In this document: one piece after another, positions 27,107-35,465 of the stretch
How the letters are laid out: each line of letters opens with the position of its first letter
Position numbering within the stretch: position 1 is the stretch's first letter
Source of the DNA: Mycolicibacterium sp. P9-64
Lineage (GTDB): Bacteria; Actinomycetota; Actinomycetes; Mycobacteriales; Mycobacteriaceae
Direction: 5' to 3'
NCBI RefSeq assembly: GCF_008329605.1
Contig: NZ_NPKO01000005.1
Location: forward strand, 310,001-374,000
DNA length: 64,000 nt
Program-made: the position numbers and the translations under genes
Notes under the pieces: generated by a model
Told to the model about the DNA's origin: nothing
The model's database searches: none
What the model saw: only the letters and a program-made list of their open reading frames with translations

Positions 27107-27642
27107 GCTCTCTCTTCGCTCTGATCCCGATCGCATTCGTGCTCAGCCTGGACAACTTTCAGTCGTCCATCGGGCTTGGGACGACGAAGCCGTCGTGGAT
27201 CCGTATCGTCCAATGCGCCTTGGTATTTGGCGTATTCGATGCACTGGCTCCCATGCTCGGTGTCTGGGTGGGCGGATACCTCGGCGACTATATCGGGGAA
27301 TCTGCGGAGTACATCGGCGCTGCCGCCCTGACCGTGTACGCCGTCTACCTGGTCGTGCATGCGTTGCGCACGGAGCAGTCCGGCGAACTCGACCATCCCC
27401 TTGCCATTCTGGGGTTGCCTCTGCCGTTGAGCGTCGACAACCTGCTCGCGGGGACTGGGCTTGGAGTCATGGGCTATTCGGCGGTGACCGTGGCCGTGGT
27501 AGCCGGCAGCGTCACCCTCGTGATGTCCCTGGCGGGGCTGACGCTGGGGAAGCTCGCGGCGAGCAAGATACCGATCCGTACTGACCTGCTGGGCGGCGTG
27601 GTGATGCTGATCTTGGCCTGTGCGATGGTCGTGCGGGCCTGA
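27103..27642 (+). CDS. MntP/DUF204-like six-helix metal transporter
   Basis: This 179-residue membrane protein has about six hydrophobic helices and an internal duplication marked by two SxDN motifs, LSLDNFQSSIGLG and LSVDNLLAGTGLG, the signature of the MntP manganese-efflux/DUF204 family. The GTG at 27103 overlaps the pqqE stop, so the gene is part of the pqq operon, which is not usual. It may export or import a metal (Mn or, given the dehydrogenase, a lanthanide) or have been adapted to another ion; none of these can be decided from sequence. Confidence 0.75.
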   Translation: MSSLFALIPIAFVLSLDNFQSSIGLGTTKPSWIRIVQCALVFGVFDALAPMLGVWVGGYLGDYIGESAEYIGAAALTVYAVYLVVHALRTEQSGELDHPLAILGLPLPLSVDNLLAGTGLGVMGYSAVTVAVVAGSVTLVMSLAGLTLGKLAASKIPIRTDLLGGVVMLILACAMVVRA

Positions 27643-27833
27643 TGAACGGCTCTGGCCCGGGCGACGACAGCTTGCGGCCGCCCTGCTACCACTGCGGGGA
27701 GTCGTACAACGCGGGGGATCACGATCGGCACACCGAGCCGGTCAGCTGCGAGAGATGCCCGCGATGCAAGGGCATGCCCGCGTGCTACACGTGTCGGAAC
27801 ATGTACTGCGCCTGCAAAGTACACCAATATTGA
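27642..27833 (+). CDS. Nine-cysteine 63-residue protein, probable zinc/metal-binding
   Basis: The ATG overlaps the transporter stop (TGATG). The product has nine cysteines at 15, 18, 36, 39, 42, 48, 51, 56 and 58, arranged as CxxC, CxxCxxC, CxxC and CxC, plus histidines at 17, 27, 30 and 61. This pattern can bind one or two zinc ions or another soft metal. I do not recognise the family. Being translationally coupled to the MntP-like transporter, it may be a metal chaperone or small regulator. Confidence 0.65.
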   Translation: MNGSGPGDDSLRPPCYHCGESYNAGDHDRHTEPVSCERCPRCKGMPACYTCRNMYCACKVHQY

Positions 27834-27874
27834 GTGCCAACGCGACGCGTTGAATGACCAGAGGGGAAGCGATC

Positions 27875-28348
27875 GTGCGGGTGTACCTGGGTTCCGACCA
27901 CGCCGGATTGGAACGCAAGAACGCAATCATCCAACACCTGAGGGCTGCGGGCCACGAGACCGTCGACTGCGGCGCTCACGTCTACGACGCCCTCGACGAC
28001 TACCCGGCCTACTGCATCGAGACGGCCCGCCGTGTCGTTGCGGACGAGGGCAGCCTCGGCATCGTCCTCGGCGGCAGTGGCAACGGTGAGCAAATCGCTG
28101 CGAACAAGGTCTATGGTGCGAGGTGTGCCTTGGCGTGGAACGTCGAGACCGCCCAACTGGCCCGCCAGCACAACCACGCTCAGCTGATCGGGCTCGGCGG
28201 TCGGATGCACTCACTCGGGGAGTCCCTCGCGATCGTGGACGCGTTCCTCGCGGCGGAGTGGTCGAACGAAGAACGCCACCAGCGCCGCATCGACACCGTG
28301 TCCCAGTTCGAGGAGACCGGCGTTGCGCCTGCGCTGGCCGAGGCCTGA
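27875..28348 (+). CDS. rpiB: Ribose-5-phosphate isomerase B
   Basis: This 157-residue protein of the mycobacterial RpiB type begins MRVYLGSDHAGLE and carries the active-site block GIVLGGSGNGEQIAANK, in which Glu replaces the Cys found in other RpiB enzymes, as in M. tuberculosis. It interconverts ribose 5-phosphate and ribulose 5-phosphate, supplying the formaldehyde acceptor. I prefer the GTG at 27875, which has AGGGGA upstream and matches the family N-terminus, over the ATG at 27854. It closes the pqq gene run. Confidence 0.93.
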   Translation: MRVYLGSDHAGLERKNAIIQHLRAAGHETVDCGAHVYDALDDYPAYCIETARRVVADEGSLGIVLGGSGNGEQIAANKVYGARCALAWNVETAQLARQHNHAQLIGLGGRMHSLGESLAIVDAFLAAEWSNEERHQRRIDTVSQFEETGVAPALAEA

Positions 28349-28451
28349 TCGCCCGCACCACCGCTGCGGCAGGCCCGTGGGGGGATGAGGCATTCAGCTG
28401 AAAGGCATTGCCGCCCTTGCACTGTTCTACGAAAGACCGACCCGCAGAGCT

Positions 28452-29159
28452 TTACAAGGCGACGTCGACGTATGGAGTGCTCTCCAGCGCCGTGGTGCGC
28501 AACTGCTTCACGGCCGCTGCCTTGCCGTCCGGGTGGGCGTACATCCACGACCCGGAGATGAAGACATCGGCGCCAGCGGCGGCGGCGCCCCCGATGGTCT
28601 TGTCGGTGATGCCGCCGTCCACTTCCAGCTCGATGGGCAGGCCGGATTCGTCGATCATCGTTCGCAGCCGCGCGATCTTGGGCTCCACGGACGGAATGTA
28701 GGACTGGCCACCGAATCCCGGGTTCACGGTCATCGCGAGGATGAGGTCCGTCTCGGACAGGACATGCGCGACGACCTCGGCGGGAGTGTGCGGGTTCAGA
28801 GCGACGGCGCTGCGCGCGCCGAGGTCCCGGATGTGCCCGAGCGTGCGATGCAGGTGGGTGCAGGCTTCGGCGTGCACGATGATCAGCTCGCAACCCGCGT
28901 CGACGTAACGCTTGAGGAGTTCGTCGGGGTCGACGACCATGAGATGGGCCTCGAATCCGACGGTGCTGTGCGGGCGCGCCGCCGCGATGACGTCGGGGCC
29001 GAAGGTGATGTTGGGAACGAAGACTCCGTCCATGACGTCCCACTGGATCCGATCCACGCCGGCGTCGCACAGTTCGACCACCTCGTCACCGATGCGGGCG
29101 AAGTCGGCCGGTAGCACCGACGGCACGATGAGCGGCTGAGTGGCACTGGAATTGGTCAT
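28452..29159 (-). CDS. rpe: Ribulose-phosphate 3-epimerase
   Basis: This 235-residue TIM-barrel epimerase has all family motifs: PSVLPADFARIGDEV, WDVMDGVFVPNITFGPDVI with the first catalytic Asp, HAEACTHLHRTL, MTVNPGFGGQ and ELEVDGGI with the second Asp. It interconverts ribulose 5-phosphate and xylulose 5-phosphate in acceptor regeneration. The ATG at 29159 is preceded by AGAAAGG; the frame continues 20 codons upstream without family likeness. It is convergent with rpiB and divergent from the two-component genes. Confidence 0.94.
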   Translation of the reverse strand: MTNSSATQPLIVPSVLPADFARIGDEVVELCDAGVDRIQWDVMDGVFVPNITFGPDVIAAARPHSTVGFEAHLMVVDPDELLKRYVDAGCELIIVHAEACTHLHRTLGHIRDLGARSAVALNPHTPAEVVAHVLSETDLILAMTVNPGFGGQSYIPSVEPKIARLRTMIDESGLPIELEVDGGITDKTIGGAAAAGADVFISGSWMYAHPDGKAAAVKQLRTTALESTPYVDVAL

Positions 29160-29302
29160 GGCGTGGCGGCCTTTCTGGTTGGGTCGTATCCATCCGACCG
29201 CGTTCTGGCTGCTGCGCAATCACCCCCGCGGGTGGGGCGACGGGTGAATGTCTCCGCTCGGTTCACTCCGATCGCGATGCTCGTCGCCGTAGGGTTGTCG
29301 GT

Positions 29303-29971
29303 ATGCCGGATTCGCCTGCGACCCCGCTGTGTATCGTGCTCGTCGACGATCACGAGATGGTCTTGCACGGGCTCGGTGCCATGCTCGGTCACTTCCCAGA
29401 TGAGGTTGCGATCGTCGGTCGGGCGACGACGGCGGAGATGGCGTACCGGTTGGTGGGCGAGCTGCGCCCCGACGTCGTCCTGTGCGATGTGCGCATCGGG
29501 CAAGCGAGCGGCCTTGACCTCTGCCTACAGATCAGGACACAGCATCCGGACACCAAGGTCGTCCTTCTGACCGTGTATGACGACGAGCACTACCTGTACC
29601 AGGCGTTGCGGGTGGGCGCCTCCGGGTACATCCTCAAACGCATCGACGGCCAGGAGTTGGTAGGCCACCTACGTCGAATCCGCGATGGCGAGACCGTCAT
29701 CGACCATGCCCTCGCCGGTCGAGTGGCGCTCTCCGCCGCGCGCCTGAGCGCAGGGGAGTTCTGGTCCGGCGCCCACCTTGGCCTTACGCAGCGCGAGTCA
29801 GAGGTGCTGGAGTTGCTGGTTTCTGGGCATTCGAACAAGGCCGTCGCGAGTCAGTTGGTGGTCAGCGAGGACACGGTGAAGACCCATATTCGCGGGCTCT
29901 ACCGGAAGTTGGGCGTTTCCGACCGCAGCGGTGCGGTCGCCCTTGCGTTGCGGGAAGGGCTGTTTCGGTGA
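29303..29971 (+). CDS. NarL/FixJ-type response regulator
   Basis: This 222-residue protein has a receiver domain (residues about 8-125) with the acidic pair Asp15-Asp16, the phosphoacceptor Asp62 (VVLCDVRIG) and a conserved Lys in YILKR. A LuxR-type HTH (residues about 155-220: LTQRESEVLELLVSGHSNKAVASQLVVSEDTVKTHIRGLYRKL) follows. Its stop overlaps the start of the sensor kinase (GTGA), so the two form a cognate pair. Position between rpe and hxlBA suggests control of the C1 genes. Confidence 0.9.
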   Translation: MPDSPATPLCIVLVDDHEMVLHGLGAMLGHFPDEVAIVGRATTAEMAYRLVGELRPDVVLCDVRIGQASGLDLCLQIRTQHPDTKVVLLTVYDDEHYLYQALRVGASGYILKRIDGQELVGHLRRIRDGETVIDHALAGRVALSAARLSAGEFWSGAHLGLTQRESEVLELLVSGHSNKAVASQLVVSEDTVKTHIRGLYRKLGVSDRSGAVALALREGLFR

Positions 29972-31131
29972 GCCTTACTGCTGGGGCGGCCCCGACTGCG
30001 ACCGACCTGGCCCGCTTGTTCGGTGCCGACGGTGTGCTGGTGTACGTGGTCAACGGTCAGGACCTCAACGTCGTCGACATCTGGCCCGCCCACCCGTCTG
30101 CCGATGCCCTGACGCTACAGGTCGGCTTCGGGGTCACTGGATTGGTTGCTCGCACAGGCAAACCGGCGTTGATCGAGGCCGACTCGCCCCGCAACGTGCT
30201 GCACCGTCAGCTGCTTGGACTCGAGGAGGGGCAGACCGTGGCCCGGATGTGCCTCCCACTCCCAGGTCTGGAGGGCGACGTCGTCGGTGTCCTTGCTGCT
30301 CATCGCGATCCGCACGCTCCCTTCGGTGAGGTCGATCTTTGCACCGCGGAACCGTACGCCGCGATCCTCGGGTTGCGGCTGGAAGCAAAGCAGTTGTGGC
30401 GCACGGTCAACAACCAGCGCACCGAGAGGGACAGACTGATCAAGGCGGCGATCTCGGCACAGGAAGCGGAGCGGCGCAGAATCGCCTTCGAACTGCATGA
30501 TGGCGTCACCACGGCGCTGGCCTCCATGTCGTTTCATCTCTCGGCGGCGGACCTCACGATCTCGAAGGCACTGGCGGCATCGGAGGATTCGACGCTGCTC
30601 CGCCAGCTGGATTGTGTCCGCGCCGAACTGCTGAACGCACGGAAGCTGGGCGATCTGGCCTACAACCAGACGAGGGCAGCCATCACGGGACTGCACAGTC
30701 TCGTCCTCGACGATCTGGGCCTGACCGTCGCGATCGAGTCGCTCGTTCAGATGGCTCGTCAGCACGGCGGTCCGTCCATCGAATTCGTCGTGGACCCGGC
30801 CGCAGCGGTCGACGACATTCCCGACCATGCTGCCGCTGCGCTGTACCGGATCACCCAGGAGGCGCTGGCCAACGCGGTCAAGCACGCCGAGGCCGATCGG
30901 ATCGTGGTGTCGCTGCGCGGGGTCGGTGACTCGATCGTGCTCGGCTGCGCCGACGACGGGAGGGGTTTCGACGCAGCGGAACGTCAGGCGGCTCGCGCGG
31001 CGGATGCCGGTGGGGCGCAGCACTTCGGCGTGAGTTCGATGGCCGAGCGCTGCGCCATGATCGAGGCGTCTCTACGGGTGGAGTCGGCCCCGGGCCGTGG
31101 CACCACCGTGCTCGTCGAAGTCCCGCTTTAG
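29968..31131 (+). CDS. GAF-domain sensor histidine kinase (NarX/HisKA_3 type)
   Basis: This 387-residue cytoplasmic kinase has an N-terminal GAF domain (about residues 10-140), a HisKA_3 dimerisation domain with phospho-acceptor His177 (EAERRRIAFELHDGV) and a HATPase domain (ITQEALANAVKHAEADRI and DDGRGFD). There are no membrane helices, so it should sense a cytoplasmic signal through GAF. It is translated directly after the response regulator through a GTGA overlap. The signal is unknown. Confidence 0.9.
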   Translation: MSLTAGAAPTATDLARLFGADGVLVYVVNGQDLNVVDIWPAHPSADALTLQVGFGVTGLVARTGKPALIEADSPRNVLHRQLLGLEEGQTVARMCLPLPGLEGDVVGVLAAHRDPHAPFGEVDLCTAEPYAAILGLRLEAKQLWRTVNNQRTERDRLIKAAISAQEAERRRIAFELHDGVTTALASMSFHLSAADLTISKALAASEDSTLLRQLDCVRAELLNARKLGDLAYNQTRAAITGLHSLVLDDLGLTVAIESLVQMARQHGGPSIEFVVDPAAAVDDIPDHAAAALYRITQEALANAVKHAEADRIVVSLRGVGDSIVLGCADDGRGFDAAERQAARAADAGGAQHFGVSSMAERCAMIEASLRVESAPGRGTTVLVEVPL

Positions 31132-31547
31132 GTCTCTGGTGGATTGGGGATGCCTGCGAGGCGTCGGACGGCGCTGAGCGCTTCCGGAGTGCCGGGCCAG
31201 TGTTCGTCGATGGCGGCGGCTCCGGCGCGGCGGACGACTGAGCGCAGCGCGGCGGCGACGATGATGGCGTCGTCTGCGTAGCCGAGGACGGGGATGAAGT
31301 CTGGTACCAGGTCGATCGGCAGGAGCAGGTAGGCCAGCAACAGGAGCAGCCGGATCCTGACCCCGCGGGGCAGCTGCGGATCGGCGGCCAGGCGCCGCAG
31401 CAGGACCACCGTGTCGGGCAGCAGCCGCAGTGCATCCGTGACGCTGAGGTCCTTGGGCCGGGTCACGGCTAGGGCGATCAACAAGGCGAGCCACACGATG
31501 ACGAGGCCGACCGCGGCCGCGATGACGATGCTCCAGAGTTCGGTCAT
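31128..31547 (-). CDS. DUF1232 (YkvA-type) membrane protein
   Basis: This 139-residue protein has an N-terminal hydrophobic helix (about 5-28), then the DUF1232 core RGVRIRLLLLLAYLLLPIDLVPDFIPVLGYADDAIIVAAALR with its invariant PIDLVPDFIPVLGYADD. The function of the family is not known. It runs against the sensor kinase and overlaps its stop by 4 nt. The 192 nt between its start and the next gene show no feature I can support. Confidence 0.75.
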   Translation of the reverse strand: MTELWSIVIAAAVGLVIVWLALLIALAVTRPKDLSVTDALRLLPDTVVLLRRLAADPQLPRGVRIRLLLLLAYLLLPIDLVPDFIPVLGYADDAIIVAAALRSVVRRAGAAAIDEHWPGTPEALSAVRRLAGIPNPPET

Positions 31548-31739
31548 CAGTCATCCGTGCGCGGCGGTGGGCGCAGACGTAGGGGCTCCCTGCGGGCCGG
31601 GTTCACCAACTCCAGCCACCGCACGTGCTCCGCCATGACGCCAAGTGTGACCGACGATCCGTCCGAACCAGCGCGCAACGGCGAATATCAAACTCTGCAG
31701 CGAGAAGTCACCGTCCTGCGGCGGCCCGGATCGTGGCGG

Positions 31740-33041
31740 CTAGTCCTGGCCGGGCGTCGAATGTGCCTCGGCGGCCACGATTCCGGCCCGGATTCCGATC
31801 GCGGCCGCCTCCCCACGGTTGGCGACGTCGAGTTTCCTCAGCAGGCTGGCAACGTGAAACTTGATCGTGCTCTGGCTGATTCCGAGCTCGTCGGCGATGG
31901 TGAGGTTGCGCTTGCCGACCGCGAGATGCCCGAGGACTTCGAGTTCACGGGGATTCAGGGTGGAGAGAAGGTGCTCATCAGGGCGAACCGCGGGTGGGTC
32001 GAGGGGGATGGTCAGCATCACTCTGCTTCCCCACCCAGGAATGGACTCGACCTCGATCTGACCGCGCAAGGTGCGAAGGCGTCCGGCCAGTTGGAGCGTC
32101 AGGGCGCCTGCGTCGATGGTGCCTGGACCGCCGTCACGGATCTCGATCATGACGTTGTCACCGCCGCAGTCCCAAGCGATCCGCAGTCGGGTCAGCTCTG
32201 GTTGAGCGTCGAGGGCCAGCACGATGGCGCGCGCCATCGCCCGTGCCGCGTGCGCCACCTCACCGGGAAGGGGACGCCCGTCAGCCGGGGGGTCGACATA
32301 GTCGACTTCAATGTCCCGATGCCGCAATAGGGGGCGCAACTGGCCTTGAAGTTTGGCGAATGCGGTCGTGACCGCTTCCTCCGACAGAGCACGATCAGCG
32401 GCGCCCGCGGACCGAAGTGCGATCAATGCGGCCGACGCCGTCTCGCTGGCGGTGATGCGCGAGCGGCGATCGTCGAGGTCGTTGGAGCGCAGTGTTCCGA
32501 GGATCGACGACAGAGTCGCCTCGTGCGCCTCGGTCAATTCGACGATGGTGCGTGCTCGTTCACTCGACGCGGCCCGTGACTCGGCGAGATAGTCGGGGCT
32601 GGCCTGCGCGACCTGATGTTGGATGGACGTCGCGACGATCCCGAAGACTGCCGCGACCTCGTCGAGGTCGGGGGCGGCTGTCTGGGACGGTCGCGGAACC
32701 AGGACGAGCAGGGTGTCGCAGGCCTTGTCGCGCACCGCCCAGATTCGGCGACGCGAACCGGCCAGCACGGCTAGTTCGTCGCGGACGCCACCGGGGTCAA
32801 CGGATCCCTTGATCTCTTCGAGCTCGTCGATGGTGACCCGATCGACGATCTCGTGGTTTCCGGCCACTTTGCGTGGACGCCCAGTGCATTCGCGCGTGAA
32901 GATCACCAAGGCGTCGTGCGAGGTGTGACCAAGGAACTGGGACAGGCGGACCGCGATCTCCGGAAGCGGTCCGGTGAGCACCTTCCGCATCTCGATCCAG
33001 CGGACGACCTGCACCCGAACGGAATCCTCAACGCTTATCAC
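31740..33041 (-). CDS. Histidine-kinase-like ATPase fused to a LuxR DNA-binding domain
   Basis: In this 433-residue protein, residues about 1-180 look like a GAF-type sensor and about 185-245 like a helical dimerisation segment. Residues about 255-345 form a HATPase (HAARAMARAIVLALDAQPELTRLRI, IEIRDGGPGTIDAG, WGSRVMLTIPLD), and about 360-425 a LuxR HTH (LNPRELEVLGHLAVGKRNLTIADELGISQSTIKFHVASLLRKL). The helical segment has no HELHD-type acceptor histidine, so classical phosphotransfer is doubtful and it may be a one-component regulator. It is divergent from hxlB across 131 nt and is the obvious candidate regulator of the formaldehyde-fixation genes. Confidence 0.8.
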   Translation of the reverse strand: MISVEDSVRVQVVRWIEMRKVLTGPLPEIAVRLSQFLGHTSHDALVIFTRECTGRPRKVAGNHEIVDRVTIDELEEIKGSVDPGGVRDELAVLAGSRRRIWAVRDKACDTLLVLVPRPSQTAAPDLDEVAAVFGIVATSIQHQVAQASPDYLAESRAASSERARTIVELTEAHEATLSSILGTLRSNDLDDRRSRITASETASAALIALRSAGAADRALSEEAVTTAFAKLQGQLRPLLRHRDIEVDYVDPPADGRPLPGEVAHAARAMARAIVLALDAQPELTRLRIAWDCGGDNVMIEIRDGGPGTIDAGALTLQLAGRLRTLRGQIEVESIPGWGSRVMLTIPLDPPAVRPDEHLLSTLNPRELEVLGHLAVGKRNLTIADELGISQSTIKFHVASLLRKLDVANRGEAAAIGIRAGIVAAEAHSTPGQD

Positions 33042-33172
33042 CCATTCAGAGTATTGCCGGGGACGGCACTAGCCAACCGGCCAGCGAAGACTCGCCGTGC
33101 GGCGGGGTGTCGGCCCGCCCCGGGATCGGCATTCTTGGAGCAGATCACTACGGGCCAACACCGAGGAGGACC

Positions 33173-33754
33173 ATGACCGCCACAGTCGAGCAAGTACAGA
33201 CACGGTTCAGTGACGGGCGCCGCATCGTGCTCGACGAGAACGAGCGGCTACTCAATTCCGTTGCCGCAGAACAGTGGGACCGGGCCGGATCGCTCATCAC
33301 GAACGCGCGGGCGGTTTTCGTGATCGGCAACGGACGCAGCGGCCTGGCCACCCAGATGGCTGCGATGCGGCTGATGCACCTCGGACTCCGGGTCCACGTG
33401 GCAGGCGAGGTCACGGCTCCCGCGATCGGTGCAGGAGATCTGCTGATCGCCGTTTCGGGGTCGGGTACCACCGGCTCGGTCGTCGGCGCGGCCGACACCG
33501 CACGGAAGGTGGGGGCCGTGGTGCTCGCCGTCACGACCGCCGCGGAATCGCCGCTCGCCCAACGCGCGGACGAGGTTCTGGTGCTGCCTGCGGCTGACAA
33601 GCAGGACCACAGCGGTTCCGTCACCCGTCAGTACGCGGGCAGTCTGTTCGAGCAGTCCGTGCTCCTCGCCTTCGATGCGCTGTTCCAGGCCCTGTGGAGC
33701 AACGAGGACCAGACCGCAGAACGGCTGTGGGAACGCCACGCCAACATCGGCTGA
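33173..33754 (+). CDS. hxlB: 6-phospho-3-hexuloisomerase
   Basis: This 193-residue SIS-domain isomerase has the family pattern VFVIGNGRSGLATQMAAMRLMHLG, the AVSGSGTTGSVV phosphosugar loop and AADKQDHSGSVTRQYAGSLFEQ. It converts hexulose 6-phosphate to fructose 6-phosphate, the second step of RuMP formaldehyde assimilation. The ATG at 33173 follows GAGGAGGA; a longer frame from 33107 lacks a ribosome site. It lies 76 nt before hxlA in the order hxlB-hxlA. In mycobacteria the pair has also been called rmpB/rmpA. Confidence 0.94.
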   Translation: MTATVEQVQTRFSDGRRIVLDENERLLNSVAAEQWDRAGSLITNARAVFVIGNGRSGLATQMAAMRLMHLGLRVHVAGEVTAPAIGAGDLLIAVSGSGTTGSVVGAADTARKVGAVVLAVTTAAESPLAQRADEVLVLPAADKQDHSGSVTRQYAGSLFEQSVLLAFDALFQALWSNEDQTAERLWERHANIG

Positions 33755-33830
33755 CCCGTCGCACCACGAACACCCCCGAATGGCACACCGCCAGACCCCC
33801 AACAAGATTCACGAATGACAGGAGAAGGAC

Positions 33831-34460
33831 ATGACCAAACTTCAGGTTGCGGTCGATCTGCTCACCACCGCCGACGCGCTGGCGCTTACGAACAAGGTGG
33901 CCCCGTACGTCGACATCATCGAACTCGGTACCCCGCTGATCAAGAGCGCCGGCCTCAGCGCCATCAGCGCGATCAAGGCTGCGCACCCGGACAAGGAGGT
34001 CTTCGCCGATCTCAAGACCGCCGACGCAGGCTTCCTCGAGGCCGATATCGCCTTTGCGGCGGGCGCTGACCTGGTCACCGTCCTCGGTGTCGCCGGCGAT
34101 GCCACCATCAAGGGCGCCGTCGAGGCCGGACTGAAGCACGGCAAGAAGGTGGTCGCAGACCTGATCGGCGTCGAGAACCGCGTCGAGCGGGCCCGCGAGG
34201 TGTCCAAGCTCGGTGTGGCGTTCGTCGAGATCCACGCCGGTCTCGACGAGCAGGCCCAGCCCGGCTACTCGATTCAGGCCCTCCTCGACGACGGCAAGCT
34301 CGCCGGTGTCCCGTTCTCGATCGCCGGTGGCGTGAAGGTCGACACCATCGTCGCCGTCCGCGACGCCGGTGCCGATGTCGCCGTCGCCGGTGGCGCCATC
34401 TACAGCGCCGCGGACCCGGCAGCCGCGGCGAAGGCGCTCAAGGACGCCCTCGCCAGGTAG
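33831..34460 (+). CDS. hxlA: 3-hexulose-6-phosphate synthase
   Basis: This 209-residue enzyme of the orotidine-decarboxylase superfamily carries the DxKxxD metal/catalytic motif as Asp60, Lys62 and Asp65 (FADLKTADAG), plus IELGTPLIKSAG and SIAGGVKVDTI. It condenses formaldehyde with ribulose 5-phosphate, the entry point for C1 carbon and also a formaldehyde detoxification step. AGGAGAAGG stands before the ATG. A strong hairpin follows the stop. Confidence 0.96.
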   Translation: MTKLQVAVDLLTTADALALTNKVAPYVDIIELGTPLIKSAGLSAISAIKAAHPDKEVFADLKTADAGFLEADIAFAAGADLVTVLGVAGDATIKGAVEAGLKHGKKVVADLIGVENRVERAREVSKLGVAFVEIHAGLDEQAQPGYSIQALLDDGKLAGVPFSIAGGVKVDTIVAVRDAGADVAVAGGAIYSAADPAAAAKALKDALAR

Positions 34461-34470
34461 CCGAACATCG

Positions 34471-34508
34471 CGAATGTCCCCGAACAGCTTGGTGTTCGGG
34501 GACATTCG
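34471..34508. terminator. Bidirectional hairpin terminator between hxlA and the IdeR paralogue
   Basis: CGAATGTCCCCGAACA (34471-34486) pairs perfectly over 16 bp with 34493-34508, with the six-base loop GCTTGG. It lies between two convergent stops (34460 and 34522). No long U-tract follows, as is common in mycobacteria. Confidence 0.8.
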
Positions 34509-34521
34509 TCGTCGATTACCG

Positions 34522-35208
34522 CTAAAGCTGCTTCACCTGGACAGCGTGTGCCATCTCCTCGGACAGCTCGAAGCCGTGGTGGCCGGGCACCGTGATGGTG
34601 ACCGAATCGCGCCTCGTCTCCACGGTGACGTGCGCATCGGGGACGATGCCCAACGTGCGCAAGCGTCCGATGACGTCCGGATCCGACTGGACGTGCTCCG
34701 CGAGTCGCCGGACGACGACCGCGGTCGGCTTGCCGGGTGGTAGGTCCGTGAGCCGGATCAGCATCTCGGGATCGCCGATGGGGCGGTCCAGTCCCAGCAA
34801 CCCGAGCCCCGGAATCGGGTTGCCGTACGGCGAGGTCGTGGGATTGTCGAGCACGACCACCAGGCGCCGCTCCACCGCGTCGCTCATGACGTGCTCCCAT
34901 CGGCATGCCTCGGCATGAACCTTGTCCCACTGCAGGCCGATGACGTCGACCAGCAGTCGCTCGGCGAGGCGGTGCTTGCGCATCACCGACACGGCGAGCT
35001 CGCGGCCCTTGTCGGTCAGCTTCAGGCGGCGGTCACGGGCGACCAGAAGCAGACCGTCACGCTCCATCCTGGCAACGGTCTGGCTGACCGTCGGACCGCT
35101 CTGCTCGAGCCGTTCGGCGATGCGTGCCCGAAGTGGGGGGACGCCCTCTTCTTCCAAGTCGTAGATCGTCCGAAGGTACATCTCGGTGGTGTCGACCAGA
35201 TCCTTCAC
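34522..35208 (-). CDS. IdeR/DtxR-family metal-dependent repressor, paralogue of IdeR
   Basis: This 228-residue protein is collinear with M. tuberculosis IdeR from the start (LVDTTEMYLRTIYDLEEEGV). All metal ligands are kept: primary site Met10, Cys102, Glu105 and His106; ancillary site His79, Glu83, His98 and, one residue earlier than in IdeR, Glu171 and Gln174. The HTH (RIAERLEQSGPTVSQTVARMERDGL) and the C-terminal SH3-like domain are complete. It should repress genes when loaded with Fe(II), Mn(II) or a similar ion. A housekeeping ideR is expected elsewhere, so this is probably an extra, island-borne metal sensor. It is divergent from gnd. Confidence 0.85.
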   Translation of the reverse strand: MKDLVDTTEMYLRTIYDLEEEGVPPLRARIAERLEQSGPTVSQTVARMERDGLLLVARDRRLKLTDKGRELAVSVMRKHRLAERLLVDVIGLQWDKVHAEACRWEHVMSDAVERRLVVVLDNPTTSPYGNPIPGLGLLGLDRPIGDPEMLIRLTDLPPGKPTAVVVRRLAEHVQSDPDVIGRLRTLGIVPDAHVTVETRRDSVTITVPGHHGFELSEEMAHAVQVKQL

Positions 35209-35465
35209 GCTCAGACCTTCTTCGTCTCGGTTGAATCCATCGGCACTCCGTCAATCCCTTTACGTGGACTTCATTCTCGGTGCCTGCGGCCCCGCGCCCT
35301 CGCCGGCCACTTCAGGCAACAGGCAGATACGAGTGTCGAAAGTCATGAGCGCGAATGCACTTGGCCGAGCGGCTAGTGACAGCTCCCCGTCCGGCCAGGT
35401 GGGGTAGCCGCTGAACCGCCGTATACATAGAGATCAGCACGACACTGAAAACCGAAAGGGGCACG

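Noticed and set aside
30115..31023. Open frame antisense to the sensor kinase
   Set aside because: The plus strand has GAF, HisKA_3 and HATPase motifs; the antisense product has none.
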